Shown piece after piece: positions 52,504 to 63,122 of a stretch of 64,000 bases of DNA (positions are counted from its first letter, which is position 1; each line of letters starts with the position of its first letter). The notes under the pieces were generated by a model, which was not told where the DNA came from, did not search any database, and was given only the letters and a program-made list of their open reading frames with translations. The translations under genes and the position numbers were made by a program. This DNA is from Cryoendolithus antarcticus (taxonomy: Eukaryota; Ascomycota; Dothideomycetes; Cladosporiales; Cladosporiaceae). Location: contig NAJO01000019.1 in the NCBI GenBank assembly GCA_002077065.1, forward strand, positions 682,001-746,000, written 5' to 3'.

Positions 52504-53856
52504 GACTGCAGTCCAGATGCGTGAGCCTCATATACTATCCGTGGCGATTTGATGGTGACTGCGTCAGCGTACACGTTAACGAGCACGCCCGAAGCTCGAA
52601 TGTTCCAGCGCTATCGTGATCGTAATCGCGAAGACTGACTCAGCAGGATGGCGATGACCCCAGATTGTGAAAAGGCTCATGCCGAGCTGCGGGACCCACC
52701 GGTCCGAAGCGCAGTGCAAACCTAAGTGCGCCCCTGTTGTCATCACGGAGATTCGAATTCAATCTCCCTCAACGGTCGACGCAAGAACATCGAGAACGCC
52801 CCTTGGCGATTGATCAATCGCGCATGCAACATCTCCGAGCACGATGTGTGATGAACCTGGGGATGTGCGCGCAGCAACGCGCAGCACGCCTCTTGGCGGA
52901 TCTACAGAGCCCAGGCCCAATTGCTTGGGACTGAACCTACGCTCATCTTTCAATAGATCACACTTGGCAAACACTCGACCTCGTCATGCGCGAACTCAGT
53001 GACATGCGTGTACCGTACAACACCGAGGCATCAAATTACTGCGGCCATTGGAAGATTCAACGCCTAGCATGCCACGCCGGGCTACTTGGAGTCTTTACTA
53101 CGCCGGCCTGTACCTTCTCCTCTGTACCTACTGCGGATCGCCTTGGTTTGGAACTACGGCTAGACGCACTCCGGCCTGGCGCGGGCCATGGCAAAGACCG
53201 CAACATCCATAATACCCATTACAAGCTGGAACCCCGCAATGTCTTGCCAATGCTATCGGCGGCCCCTGGCTGTGTATTGTTGAAGTTGACGGCGACATCG
53301 AGGAACATATTATTCCAGCGTAATAATTGGCCATAACTCCACTGTGTTGGAGACGTGCGCATAGAAGCCTTCAAGTCACTTTCAGCACGAGCGAGCAGAC
53401 AGCAGACGTCGACAGAACCATCAAGATCGACCGGCAGTGTCACCCTAGCGCCCTGTCTGTCAGCAGGGTGTGCTGTGAATACCGCCAACGGGTCATTTGT
53501 CACTTCACTGCTTGGAGACTTGGCTTCGTTGTCTTGGTGGTCTTGACATGCCGCTACTCGTCTCCTTGTCACTGGCGGACGATGTACACGAGCCATGTAC
53601 AGATCCGAGTTTAGCATCAGCCATGGCTCTCTCCGTCATGTTGATGGACCGTTCGCCTTGGCTATACGTACACCAGAGCATGCGTGCACAGCATGACACT
53701 AGGGAGTCGCCGATCGCAGCGTCGTAGGTCATGGTATATATCGTGAGTATCCTTCCCATTCCTCTCCTGTTCTATCACAACCATCAACGACCAACTTTCC
53801 ACCACCACCTTCGCATTTCCATCCACTCTCGACATAAATTTCAAATCCATCCCAAC
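52504..53856. other. Intergenic, about 1.35 kb
   Basis: Several short frames on both strands (e.g. 52986-53336 plus) without recognised domains. No RNA gene or mobile element was seen. Confidence 0.4.
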
Positions 53857-54518
53857 ATGAAGGCCTCCATCATCTGCGCATCTCTTCTGGCCGGCCTGGT
53901 CGTGGCTGCCCCTGCCGATAAGGGCGTCCTAGCGAAGCCCAAGTATGGCAAGGTAAGCGTTTCCCATCACTCTGGTATCTAACAGAACACTACTGATCCA
54001 CCTCACAGGACTGCGACAAAGACGGCTACCTCAAGAACACCAACAAAGGGTTCCCCATCCCCTTCACCTCGACCTACCGCATCAAGGCCACCCCCGACCA
54101 AGTCGTCAATGCCAACAACACCTTCACCGGCGGACTCGCAGGTGCCGTAGGCTTCTACGACATCGGCATCAACACCGAGCTGGACACCATCTGCTACTAC
54201 ATCCGCCTGTACAACTTCCAGGGCAACTACCAGTCCCCAGCGCGCACTGCCACGCACTTGCATCAAGCCGCTAAGGGCAAGTCTGGACCACCACGCATTG
54301 CCTTCTCAAACCCGAGCGTCATTCCGGGCAAGGACTACCGCGTCACGGCTGGATGCCAGACCGGTCCGTTCACGACGGGCGTCATCGTCAACGCCACTGG
54401 TCTTGACACAGGTGCTGGCTTCAAGGTAGCACAGATCGAGGCAAACCCGGCAGGCTTCTTCGTGGATGTCCACTCATCTCTTGCCGTCCCCGGGGCGGTC
54501 AGGGGGCAGATGGGTTAG
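53857..54518 (+). CDS. Secreted CHRD-domain protein
   Basis: Exons 53857-53952 and 54009-54518 (56-nt intron); product 201 aa. Residues 1-18 form a signal peptide (MKASIICASLLAGLVVAA). The rest has TFTGGLAGAVGFYDIGINTE, CYYIRLYNFQGNYQSPA and THLHQAAKGKSGPPRIAF, ending in the CHRD signature NPAGFFVDVHSSLAVPGAVRGQMG. Fungal CHRD proteins are small, secreted, and often abundant on the cell surface or induced in host or stress settings; the molecular role is not known. No membrane anchor. Confidence 0.88.
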
Positions 54519-55126
54519 ACGTCGAGTCTGGACGCTTTGGCGAATCTGCTAAGAGGGAAAAGAGATGCAATGCCTGCAACGACACTGGAAGTCGGATCGG
54601 AGACTTATTTCGTAATCTAGTAGTGTAATTCAGTTATTTTATCATCACTTACATATTTCACTGGCACGATCATTTTATATGCAACTTGTGTACTTGTAGT
54701 CGCCCTCACAGGAGCCATTTCTACCAATCATGTTGCCAGCGATGGAGTCTTCGCAAGAAGTCTGGCCGTTCGACATCAACGATGCACGTGCCACCAATTC
54801 CTTATCTTAGCGGTGGGGGTTTGGAGTGGGGAAGAGGTCGGGGTTAAGACGACGCGGGCTATGAGGATGCCCTTGCTCCGAGGCGCGGCTAGAGAGCAAA
54901 GCTGATGTGGTCCATCATGTTGTAGAGCTCCGATGAGTCCAGGCGTACTCGAATACAGCAACATCACTTGCGCAAGCAGGAACAGCCATCATTGACGGCA
55001 CCATGAGTCTGGTATCTTCATTCGTTTCGTTATAGTGACATCCATACCTTACTCAAGAGCTCCGGCTGCCCTGCTCCGTCATCTTCACTTGCCACCAGGC
55101 AGTCAAGCATCACTCCTTCATCTATC
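54519..55126. other. Intergenic, AT-rich 3' flank then promoter
   Basis: 54610-54690 is AT-rich (TTATTTTATCATC and similar) and probably holds 3'-end processing signals for the CHRD gene. No other feature was seen. Confidence 0.45.
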
Positions 55127-58100
55127 ATGCTTCCTCCCACAGTCCATCCTTCGGCTCGTCCTCGCTCAGTGTCTCTTCCTTCACTTCAGTCTCGCACCTT
55201 CTTCAACTGGCGCCGCAACAGCCGGTCGTGGAACTCCCAGATAGACCCGAGCTATCACCGTTATAACACCCACCGCAACCTGAAAGATCGAGTACGACTC
55301 ATGAAGGCGGTCTCTCGCCGTGCTCAGTTCAATTGGGACGTCTCAACTCGCCCGCTGTTCAGCCCGAGGTACGCTAGTCACTGGTACGGGAATAGGTACG
55401 GACGATGTGGCGCCGAGGAGAGCGGCAAGAAGGCTGAGGGCGAAGAATATGAGCTCATACAGAAAGAACGAGAATGGAAGGCGCAGATGGAGGGGTTGAG
55501 GAGGGGAGATCTATGGAGGGAGCAGATGGAGGTGCTGCGTAAGCGGGTGGAGCAAGATCCGTACGAGACTGTCTTTGGTAAGAGATTCGAACCTTTCTGG
55601 AGTTACTGGTTCCCGAGAGAGGAGTATGGTCTGCCTCCTAAGCAGGCTGAGAGTGTATCAAAGGTGACGGAGCAGACGCCAGCTAACACTGGCGGGTCTG
55701 TAGAAGCTATGAACTCGACAGCTGCGAAACCCGCTACGATCGTGAGATCGTCTTCGACCACGTGGGACTCTTGGACGAACAAGACCGAGAGGACTGAGTG
55801 GGACTCGGCCTCGGGACAGACGAAATGCTTCGAGTACGATCCTGTATCTAATCGCATGAGGCTCGTCGAGGAGAGCAAGCCTGTTAAGGCCAACGAGGTC
55901 AGATCATTGTCGAAGGGCACGTCGAGACCATCTACTGAGAAGCAGACCCTTGTCGAAGACAAGTCTGCCTCAGTGGCAGTGCAGGTGAGGAAGGCTATCG
56001 TTGTCCCTACAGAGACCGCGGCAGCTCAACAGTCAAAGTCTGCACGACCTCTTCTCGACTCGCACGTCGCCACACACGTCGGCAACTCATCTTCGAAACC
56101 GACCATGACAGCGGCTCAAGCCATGGCTCAGCCGCCCTTTCATGTCCGGCCTGGCGTGCCGACGAATCGGATGAGTCCAGACCTCGAAGGTTTGACCGCA
56201 GACTCAGTTCGTGCTTCTGTTGGCAAGCACCCGAAACACGTCAGACTCGAGACCAAGAAGGAGAGATTGCTGCGTGACAATCGCAGACTACAGGTGAAGG
56301 TTGAATCCGTGGATCGCAGACTCAAGCAATTCGAGGGGTCCAACAGCAGCACCACTCGTCTCTCATCCGCAAGCAAGCCGCATACACAGCCCAACGCACG
56401 ACCGATTGAGCCCTTGCAGACATCGATGCAGCGCAATGCCACCGCGAAGCCGGTTGAGCAGCCTACAACGCCGTTGCAGCCAGCTGTCGTACGCATGCAG
56501 TCGACGGCCCAGCGAGAGCCTGTTGATCTGGACGACGCAGCTGCACATGAATCTACCGAGCCCATTACACCGGCATCAAACCTGCCCAAGGGCTGGACGG
56601 AGCAGACCGAGATTTTGCAAGCAGACAGAGTGCGACGCACAGCCGCAAGAGTACCGGTCTTGGACTATGGTCGCTCTGATGTTGCAACGAAAGTCGCCTC
56701 CGCCAAGGCACAGATGTATGCTCGAGCGACGCCCAAATGGGTTACGGAGATGTTTTCCGTACCTCAGCGATCGCCCGAGGAGCTAGCTGCCGACGCTGCA
56801 AAGACGGCAAAGGCCCAGAAAGCACAGGCGCTGCTTGAAACCGAGGTCAAGCAGCAGCAGCTTGCCATGCAGCTACATGAGAATAGAGCCAAGATTGCAA
56901 AACATGAGGCTCGTCAGACAGCTATCGCAAATGCTAGTCCTCCACCCACGGCCGTGGTACCGGATACCAACGACCAAGAGAAGTTGATTCAGAAAATACG
57001 CTCCCTTCGCGGGGAGCTCGACATTGCTTACAAGCAATCGTCCGTACATGCCGATGAGTTCAAGCATCAGATCCACAAGCTCGAAGCACGCGTGGCGGAC
57101 GCAAAGCAGACTGCTGCTGCACGCTCGGAGGCGGATCTGGCTCAGTCGAGCGACATCGAGGCACGCTACCGTCACAAGCTTCGCGCGTTGAAAGACGAGC
57201 TGGACATCGCGTATAAGCAAAGCGCTGTGCATGGCGGCGAGTTCCGCGACCAGATCAAGAAGCTGGAGTATCGTATTGCAGACATGACTGCCAAGTCATC
57301 GGTCACACTCACCGAGCCACCAGCACCAGCTCGCAAAGACAGCGGTGTTGAGCTCGATGTCGACGCCAAAATGGCGATGCAAGGCGAAGGTGACTTCTGC
57401 ACTAATGTGACAAAGTGGGCAGACAGCAGCAAGTGGTACAAGCAGGTTTCTCCTGCTGCCTCTCGGGAAGCAGAGAAAGTCGACAACAAAGCCCAGGACC
57501 GCGAGCTCGTGAATGCAGTACGCCGACTATATGAGAACCGCTATGGGGTCATTGATACCGAGCACAGGCAGGTCAAGGAGGATGCGAGGGATGGGTGGTT
57601 GGCGAAGCATGATGAGGAGGTTGTGTACGACTTCCAGGATGACGGTCTGGAGGCACAGCTGCAATCTCAGCCCGTTGCGAAGGCAGAGCCGGTGACGGAG
57701 TCTACAGTAGCTGCGCTCCCTGCTGCCGCAACAGCAGAGACGCCAGATTCTCTCGCGTCCGCTACCGTCGAGTCGAATTCACTCAAGTGGGACCACCCGC
57801 CAGTCTACAAAGTCCTGGCCTATGACTCGGGCAATGACATGATGAGCACAGCTACCACGTCTTCGTGGCTGACAGAGACAGATGAGAAGCCTTTGAGCAT
57901 CACGCACGCGCTGGACCAGCTCTACCAGCCAGCTCGCTTCGTGAGCGCCTTCGCTGAGATGCAAGACCAGGGCTATCAGGTCGTGCATGCTGGTAAGGAT
58001 GTGCTCGTGTTCAAGAAAGTGAAGCGTTCCGATCCCGTCGTGGACGAAGTGAAAGAGCCGCATGGCTGGAGCGAGATCGAAGCCGCGGCGAAAAGCGAGG

Positions 58101-58735
58101 TGGAGGCGGTAGCGATCAACCCCGTTGACGGTATGACAAAGCCACGCGACGAGGTCCGCCCAGCGACAGGCAACTTCGCGAGCCCGACTGGCTTCGTGAA
58201 TTACGATCCTGTGCGTGAGTCCAACGAAGTTGCTGCGACTCCGTCCAGCTCGTCCAAGGTTGCCGGAAAATTCGTCTCAGACTACGAAGCCGAAGCATGG
58301 GATGACTCGCTGTCACGCGAGCATTTCAAGGAACGCACTGAAGCCATCGAGGAGCTCCTCCGCCGCGATGAAGAGGAAAGCACCAAGCACTACCCATTGA
58401 TCAAACGCTCCGAGCCAGTCTTCAGCGGCACGAAACGCGTTGATCGGAAGCCGTTCCGTTCGCGTAATATTCCACGTCGTCCAAGATTGGAGGGATCAGA
58501 GCAAGGCCAGCATGAACAGAAGTCATCCAGAGCGCTTCGCTGGACTGCTGGAGCAGGTGTGCTGACTGCGGCGGCTGCTACTGCGTATGCACTGGGCACT
58601 GCGAAGGAGAATCGGAGTGAGAGGGAGAGGGAGAGGGAGTGGGTTGCTAGGGAAAGAGCTGTGCGGGAAATGAGGGAGGCTGCCGAGAGGTGGAGGTGGA
58701 AGTTGAATAACGGGTTTTGGAAGAAGGGAGAGTAG
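55127..58735 (+). CDS. Large uncharacterised coiled-coil protein, likely mitochondrial
   Basis: One exon, 1202 aa. The N-terminus is Arg/Ser-rich with no acidic residue (VSLPSLQSRTFFNWRRNSRS), a mitochondrial-type presequence. Residues 50-180 are basic and aromatic (FEPFWSYWFPREEYGLPP). Residues 180-560 are Thr/Ser/Pro-rich; 560-730 form a long coiled coil with a 61-residue internal duplication (ELDIAYKQS...VH...EF...KLE.R.AD at 630 and 691). Residues about 920-970 look folded (ALDQLYQPARFVSAFAEM, DQGYQVVHAGKDVLVFKKV). A single hydrophobic helix near 1140-1160 precedes a basic, Arg/Glu-rich tail. No known domain was recognised. It is upstream of and parallel to Pim1. Confidence 0.8.
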   Translation: MLPPTVHPSARPRSVSLPSLQSRTFFNWRRNSRSWNSQIDPSYHRYNTHRNLKDRVRLMKAVSRRAQFNWDVSTRPLFSPRYASHWYGNRYGRCGAEESGKKAEGEEYELIQKEREWKAQMEGLRRGDLWREQMEVLRKRVEQDPYETVFGKRFEPFWSYWFPREEYGLPPKQAESVSKVTEQTPANTGGSVEAMNSTAAKPATIVRSSSTTWDSWTNKTERTEWDSASGQTKCFEYDPVSNRMRLVEESKPVKANEVRSLSKGTSRPSTEKQTLVEDKSASVAVQVRKAIVVPTETAAAQQSKSARPLLDSHVATHVGNSSSKPTMTAAQAMAQPPFHVRPGVPTNRMSPDLEGLTADSVRASVGKHPKHVRLETKKERLLRDNRRLQVKVESVDRRLKQFEGSNSSTTRLSSASKPHTQPNARPIEPLQTSMQRNATAKPVEQPTTPLQPAVVRMQSTAQREPVDLDDAAAHESTEPITPASNLPKGWTEQTEILQADRVRRTAARVPVLDYGRSDVATKVASAKAQMYARATPKWVTEMFSVPQRSPEELAADAAKTAKAQKAQALLETEVKQQQLAMQLHENRAKIAKHEARQTAIANASPPPTAVVPDTNDQEKLIQKIRSLRGELDIAYKQSSVHADEFKHQIHKLEARVADAKQTAAARSEADLAQSSDIEARYRHKLRALKDELDIAYKQSAVHGGEFRDQIKKLEYRIADMTAKSSVTLTEPPAPARKDSGVELDVDAKMAMQGEGDFCTNVTKWADSSKWYKQVSPAASREAEKVDNKAQDRELVNAVRRLYENRYGVIDTEHRQVKEDARDGWLAKHDEEVVYDFQDDGLEAQLQSQPVAKAEPVTESTVAALPAAATAETPDSLASATVESNSLKWDHPPVYKVLAYDSGNDMMSTATTSSWLTETDEKPLSITHALDQLYQPARFVSAFAEMQDQGYQVVHAGKDVLVFKKVKRSDPVVDEVKEPHGWSEIEAAAKSEVEAVAINPVDGMTKPRDEVRPATGNFASPTGFVNYDPVRESNEVAATPSSSSKVAGKFVSDYEAEAWDDSLSREHFKERTEAIEELLRRDEEESTKHYPLIKRSEPVFSGTKRVDRKPFRSRNIPRRPRLEGSEQGQHEQKSSRALRWTAGAGVLTAAAATAYALGTAKENRSEREREREWVARERAVREMREAAERWRWKLNNGFWKKGE

Positions 58736-59171
58736 GCGAGATGATGGGACGCGTCCGGTAGATTGGGTGGGGGCATCTCCGCTCGATTTGCGATGACTTA
58801 TGCTTGGAGGTATGGTTATGGTACACACGCGTCTATGAAGCATGATCTTGACTCTGCTGTCTTTCATCTTGTTCCTCCACCATCGCTTCATCGATCCCGG
58901 ATTTCTGCGTACATGTAGCCTCGGCGAAGATAACGACCATCTCAGTGCTTGGCGTTGACGTGTGGCGGAAGTGTAGATGCATGCATCATGTAATCAACGA
59001 CGAGTCGTCGAGTCCATGCGTATGCCTATTCTGCATTGTCTATCCAATCCCCTCACACGTCCAATCGACGTTAGACCTCTCCAATCCCTCCTTTCACATT
59101 CTGCTGCTTCCACTCGCTTGTTGTAGAAGTGAGATCGACACTGGGTATCACCCAAGCAGTCACACGAGGAC
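58736..59171. other. Intergenic, Pim1 promoter region
   Basis: No other feature was seen. Confidence 0.5.
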
Positions 59172-62100
59172 ATGATTCAAGGGACGAATCTACCATGGCG
59201 GCTTGCCTTGCGGAATCCGGCGCGGAGAACGTACAGTACAAGCAGAACAGTTTGCGCGGCATGTAGAGCGCCTGTGCGAACGCCACATACTCTCTCGAGT
59301 CTACCACATCGAACAGTTGGAGCGCCACTGCGCTCAGACTATGTTCCCATCACAGCCCGACCGTTCTCGTTATCGAGCTCTCGAAGAAAAGACAAGCCAC
59401 CAGGAACTCAACCGGACGAGGAGTTGATTAGCGAAGTCCTAAAGGAAGCGGAAGAGAAGTCCGAGGCCGATCTCGAAGCGAAGAACAAGGCGCCAGAACC
59501 GACGCCCATACCCAGCGCTGCAGATGGCAAAGCGACGTCTAGCGCGGGCGGTGGTGGAGGCGGCGACTCTGGCGCCCCTGGTGGCAGTGATGGAGGAAAT
59601 CGCAAGCGCAAGAGCGGGCAAAGCATTGCGCTGGCGAAGCCCTCGGTACCCGATGAATACCCTCAAGTGATGGCGATTCCCATCGCTCAGCGACCACTCT
59701 TTCCTGGCTTCTACAAGGCAATCACCATCCGCGACCCGATCGTAGTGGCAGCAGTGCAGGAGCTGCTCAAGAAAGGTCAGAGCTATGTAGGCGCATTCCT
59801 ACTCAAGGACTCGGCAAGCAATCAGGACGTCATCAACGATCCGAGCGAGGTCTACGATGTTGGCACGTTCTGTCAGATCACTGGAGCATTTCCCGCTGGC
59901 TCTGGAGAGGAAATGCTATTACAGGCTGTGCTGTATCCGCATAGGAGGATACGGCTGAGTGAGCTACTGCCGCCGAACCGACCCGGTGTGAAGACGAAAG
60001 ACAGTGTGCAGACTTCGCCGGTACCTGCTGAGCCTGTGGCTGCGGAGGCGGCGACAAAGACGGAAGCGGAGGAGAAGAAGGGAGACGTAGTGGCGAGCTT
60101 CGAGGAGCCGAGTGGTGACAAGGACGCTGTGGCAAAGCCCATGGTCGCATCTGGACCCACAGCATTTTTGTCCGACTGGCCTGTCAGTCTCGTCAATGTT
60201 GAGAACCTCGTAGACGAACCATTCGACAAGCGATCGCCGACTGTGCGCGCGCTGGTTTCCGAGATCGTCAACACATGCAGAGAGATCGGTACTGTGAATC
60301 AGCTCTTCCGTGATCATATCTCGACATTCGCCATGTCGCAGTCTGCAAGCAACATCCAAGACGAGCCAGCAAAGCTAGCAGACTTCGCAGCTGCGGTGTC
60401 GGTCGGTGAGATGGAGGATGCCCAAGGTGTGCTATCTGCGCTGAACATTGAGACAAGACTCAGCAAGGCACTGGAGGTCATCAAGAAAGAGCACATGAAC
60501 GCACAACTCAGCAGCAAGATCTCGAAGGACGTGGAGACAAAGATACAGAAGCGGCAACGTGAGTACTGGCTCATGGAGCAGATGAAGGGCATCAAGCGCG
60601 AGCTCGGACTTGAGAGCGACGGCAAGGACAAGCTGGTTGAGAAGTTCAAGGAGAAGGCCAATAAGCTTGCTATGCCAGATGCTGTCAAGAAGGTGTTCGA
60701 TGAGGAGATCAATAAGCTTGGTACCCTCGAGCCTGCTGCCAGTGAATTCAATGTCACAAGGAACTACCTGGACTGGCTCACGCAGATTCCTTGGGGTCAG
60801 AGGAGCGCGGAGAACTTTGGTATACAGCACGCGCGGGACGTGCTCGATGAGGATCACTATGGGTTGAAAGATGTCAAGGACAGGATACTGGAGTTCATTG
60901 CCGTGGGCAAGCTACGGGGTACCGTTGAGGGCAAGATCCTGTGTATGGTCGGGCCACCAGGTGTGGGCAAGACCTCGATCGGCAAGTCCATTGCACGAGC
61001 ACTCAACCGACAATACTACCGCTTCAGCGTTGGCGGGCTTACGGATGTGGCTGAGATCAAGGGGCACCGAAGAACATATGTTGGTGCGCTACCAGGACGG
61101 ATCATTCAAGCACTGAAGAAGTGTCAGACCGAGAACCCACTTGTGTTGATCGATGAGATCGACAAGATCGGCCGAGGGCATCAGGGTGATCCATCAAGTG
61201 CGCTGCTTGAGTTGCTGGATCCCGAACAGAACAGTTCGTTCCTGGACCACTACATGGATGTGCCTGTCGATCTCTCGAAGGTGCTCTTCGTATGCACAGC
61301 GAACATGCTCGACACAATTCCTCGACCTCTTCTCGATCGAATGGAGGTCATCCAGCTCTCCGGCTATGTCTCTGACGAGAAGATGGCAATCGCAGACCGC
61401 TACCTGTCACCTCAAGCTAAGGAGCTGAGCGGTCTCAAGGATGTTGCAGTGAACATCGACAAGGACGCAATCATGGAGCTGATCAACAAATACTGCCGTG
61501 AGTCCGGTGTACGAAATCTGAAGAAGCACATTGAGAAAGTGTACCGCAAGTCTGCACTCCGGATCATTCAAGATCTTGGTGAAGACGTCTTCAGCGAGGC
61601 CAAAGCGATGACGCCGGAAGGCAAAGACGCCGCTATCGAGGCCGCAAAGGAGAAATCAGATCCTACAATCACCCCTGAGAACATCGGTAACGAGACTACC
61701 GAGACACCACGGGTCGCGTTGAAGGTGCCTGACAGCGTCAAGCTAGACATCACCGCCGAGAACCTGAAAGACTTTGTCGGCCCTCCAGTCTTCACCTCGG
61801 ACCGACTCTACGAGACCACACCACCCGGTGTGGCGATGGGTCTCGCCTGGACACAGATGGGCGGAGCGGCGCTTTACGTCGAGTCGATCCTTGAGTCTGC
61901 ACTCTCATACAACTCCCGCGCTGGTTTCGAGCGAACCGGCAACCTCAAAGCCGTGATGAAAGAGAGTACACTCATTGCTTACTCATTCACAAAGGGTTTG
62001 ATGGCGAAGAAATTCCCACAGAACAAGTTCTTCGAGAAAGCGAGGATACATCTGCATTGTCCTGAGGGCGCTGTGCAGAAAGATGGACCGAGTGCTGGTA

Positions 62101-62529
62101 TTACGATGGCTTCCAGTTTGCTCAGTCTGGCGCTCGATAAGCCGCTTGATCCCACAATCGCTATGACGGGTGAGCTGACTGTGACTGGCAAGGTCCTGCG
62201 GATCGGTGGTTTGCGGGAGAAAACTGTTGCTGCGCGGAGGGCGGGCGCGAAGATGATCATCTTCCCGAGAGACAACACGAGTGATTGGCTTGAGTTGCCC
62301 GAGGTAAATCTTCACCCACTGCGCGTTGACCAGAGATACTCAAGCTGACTTCTTCACCTAGAACATCAAAGAAGGCATTGACGGCAAGCCGGTAGACTGG
62401 TACAAGGATGTCTTCGACCTCGTCTTCCCAGAGATCGACGCCGCGGAGGCGAATACTCGATGGAAGAAGGAGCTTGCGAAGCCGCCAAAAGAGGAGCTGG
62501 ACGACATAAAGGAGCTCGAGCATGCATGA
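59172..62529 (+). CDS. PIM1: Mitochondrial Lon protease Pim1
   Basis: ATP-dependent serine protease of the mitochondrial matrix; degrades misfolded and oxidised proteins and maintains mtDNA. Exons 59172-62303 and 62362-62529; the 58-nt intron rejoins ELPE to NIKEGIDGKPVDWYKDVFDL. Product 1099 aa. Residues 1-75 form a presequence. The LON substrate domain starts near 160 (YPQVMAIPIAQRPLFPGF) and is interrupted by an Ala/Glu-rich insertion. Walker A is GPPGVGKT (594-601), Walker B VLIDEIDKI near 659. The Ser-Lys dyad is Ser974 in KDGPSAGI and Lys1017 in GLREKTVAARRAG, 43 apart as in bacterial Lon. Confidence 0.97.
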
Positions 62530-63042
62530 GTGTAGCGGCTTTGGATCGGCGCCCCAATGGTCGGACCGAGTGGCAGCCATTACCGCATAGAGACCGCGAG
62601 AGGACACTTGTGACAAGCGAACCCATTGTGAGAATGGCACAGCTTGCTCCATGAGCAGTCGTACGTGCATCGTACAGGCCTGCTGGCGCTGCAAATGGTC
62701 CTGGGAGGAAGTGGCTACACCGCGAGGTCCTCTGTTGACCACTGTATCGTGAGCTTTGAGAGGTCGAGCGGCGATTGTACAATGACGGTGTTTGATGATC
62801 ATCTGAATGGTGTTGGGGGAGCGATTAAAGCTCCGCTCTATGTACATATATAGATTAGAGTCGAGTGTCTGGCTTTCTCGAGTCTGTCGAATCTGTCAAG
62901 ACTGTCGAACTTACCGAGACGCAACAATCTGTCTCGCCACACTGTAGCTGCGCAATCGCGAGAAATAGTATAGTAGTATATAAAAGATTTGACCTGGACT
63001 ATGAATCAGCAGGGCACACAGTCCTGCTGTAATTCTCCATCC
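62530..63042. other. Intergenic, Pim1 3' flank and upstream of tRNA-Trp
   Basis: No gene was seen. Three adjacent copies of a 9-bp unit occur at 62884-62910. Confidence 0.45.
62884..62910 (+). repeat. 9-bp tandem repeat, three copies
   Basis: Units CTGTCGAAT, CTGTCAAGA and CTGTCGAAC follow each other without gap, about 130 bp upstream of the tRNA. Likely a small local slippage product. Confidence 0.6.
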
Positions 63043-63122
63043 GGACCTGTGGCGCAGCGGTAGCGCGTCTGATTCCAGTGCGTGTTTCCAGAAGGTTATC
63101 CGTTCAAATCGGGTCAGGTTCA
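63043..63122 (+). tRNA. tRNA-Trp (CCA) with an 8-nt intron
   Basis: The acceptor stem pairs GGACCTG with CAGGTTC (one G-U) before discriminator A. D arm GCGC-AGCGGTA-GCGC matches the A box; the T arm ATCCG-TTCAAAT-CGGGT matches the B box. The anticodon stem TCTGA and loop TTCCAG give CCA, tryptophan. The 8 nt TGCGTGTT after position 37 must be removed to leave a 72-nt tRNA. The 3' strand TCCAGA then pairs except for an A-C mismatch at 31:39. Fungal tRNA-Trp genes share GGCGCAR-GGTAGCGCGTCTGA. T-runs 30-50 bp downstream could stop Pol III. Confidence 0.85.

Noticed and set aside
52740..53340. Overlapping short frames on both strands, considered as a transposon remnant
   Set aside because: No transposase or reverse-transcriptase motif and no terminal repeats could be found.
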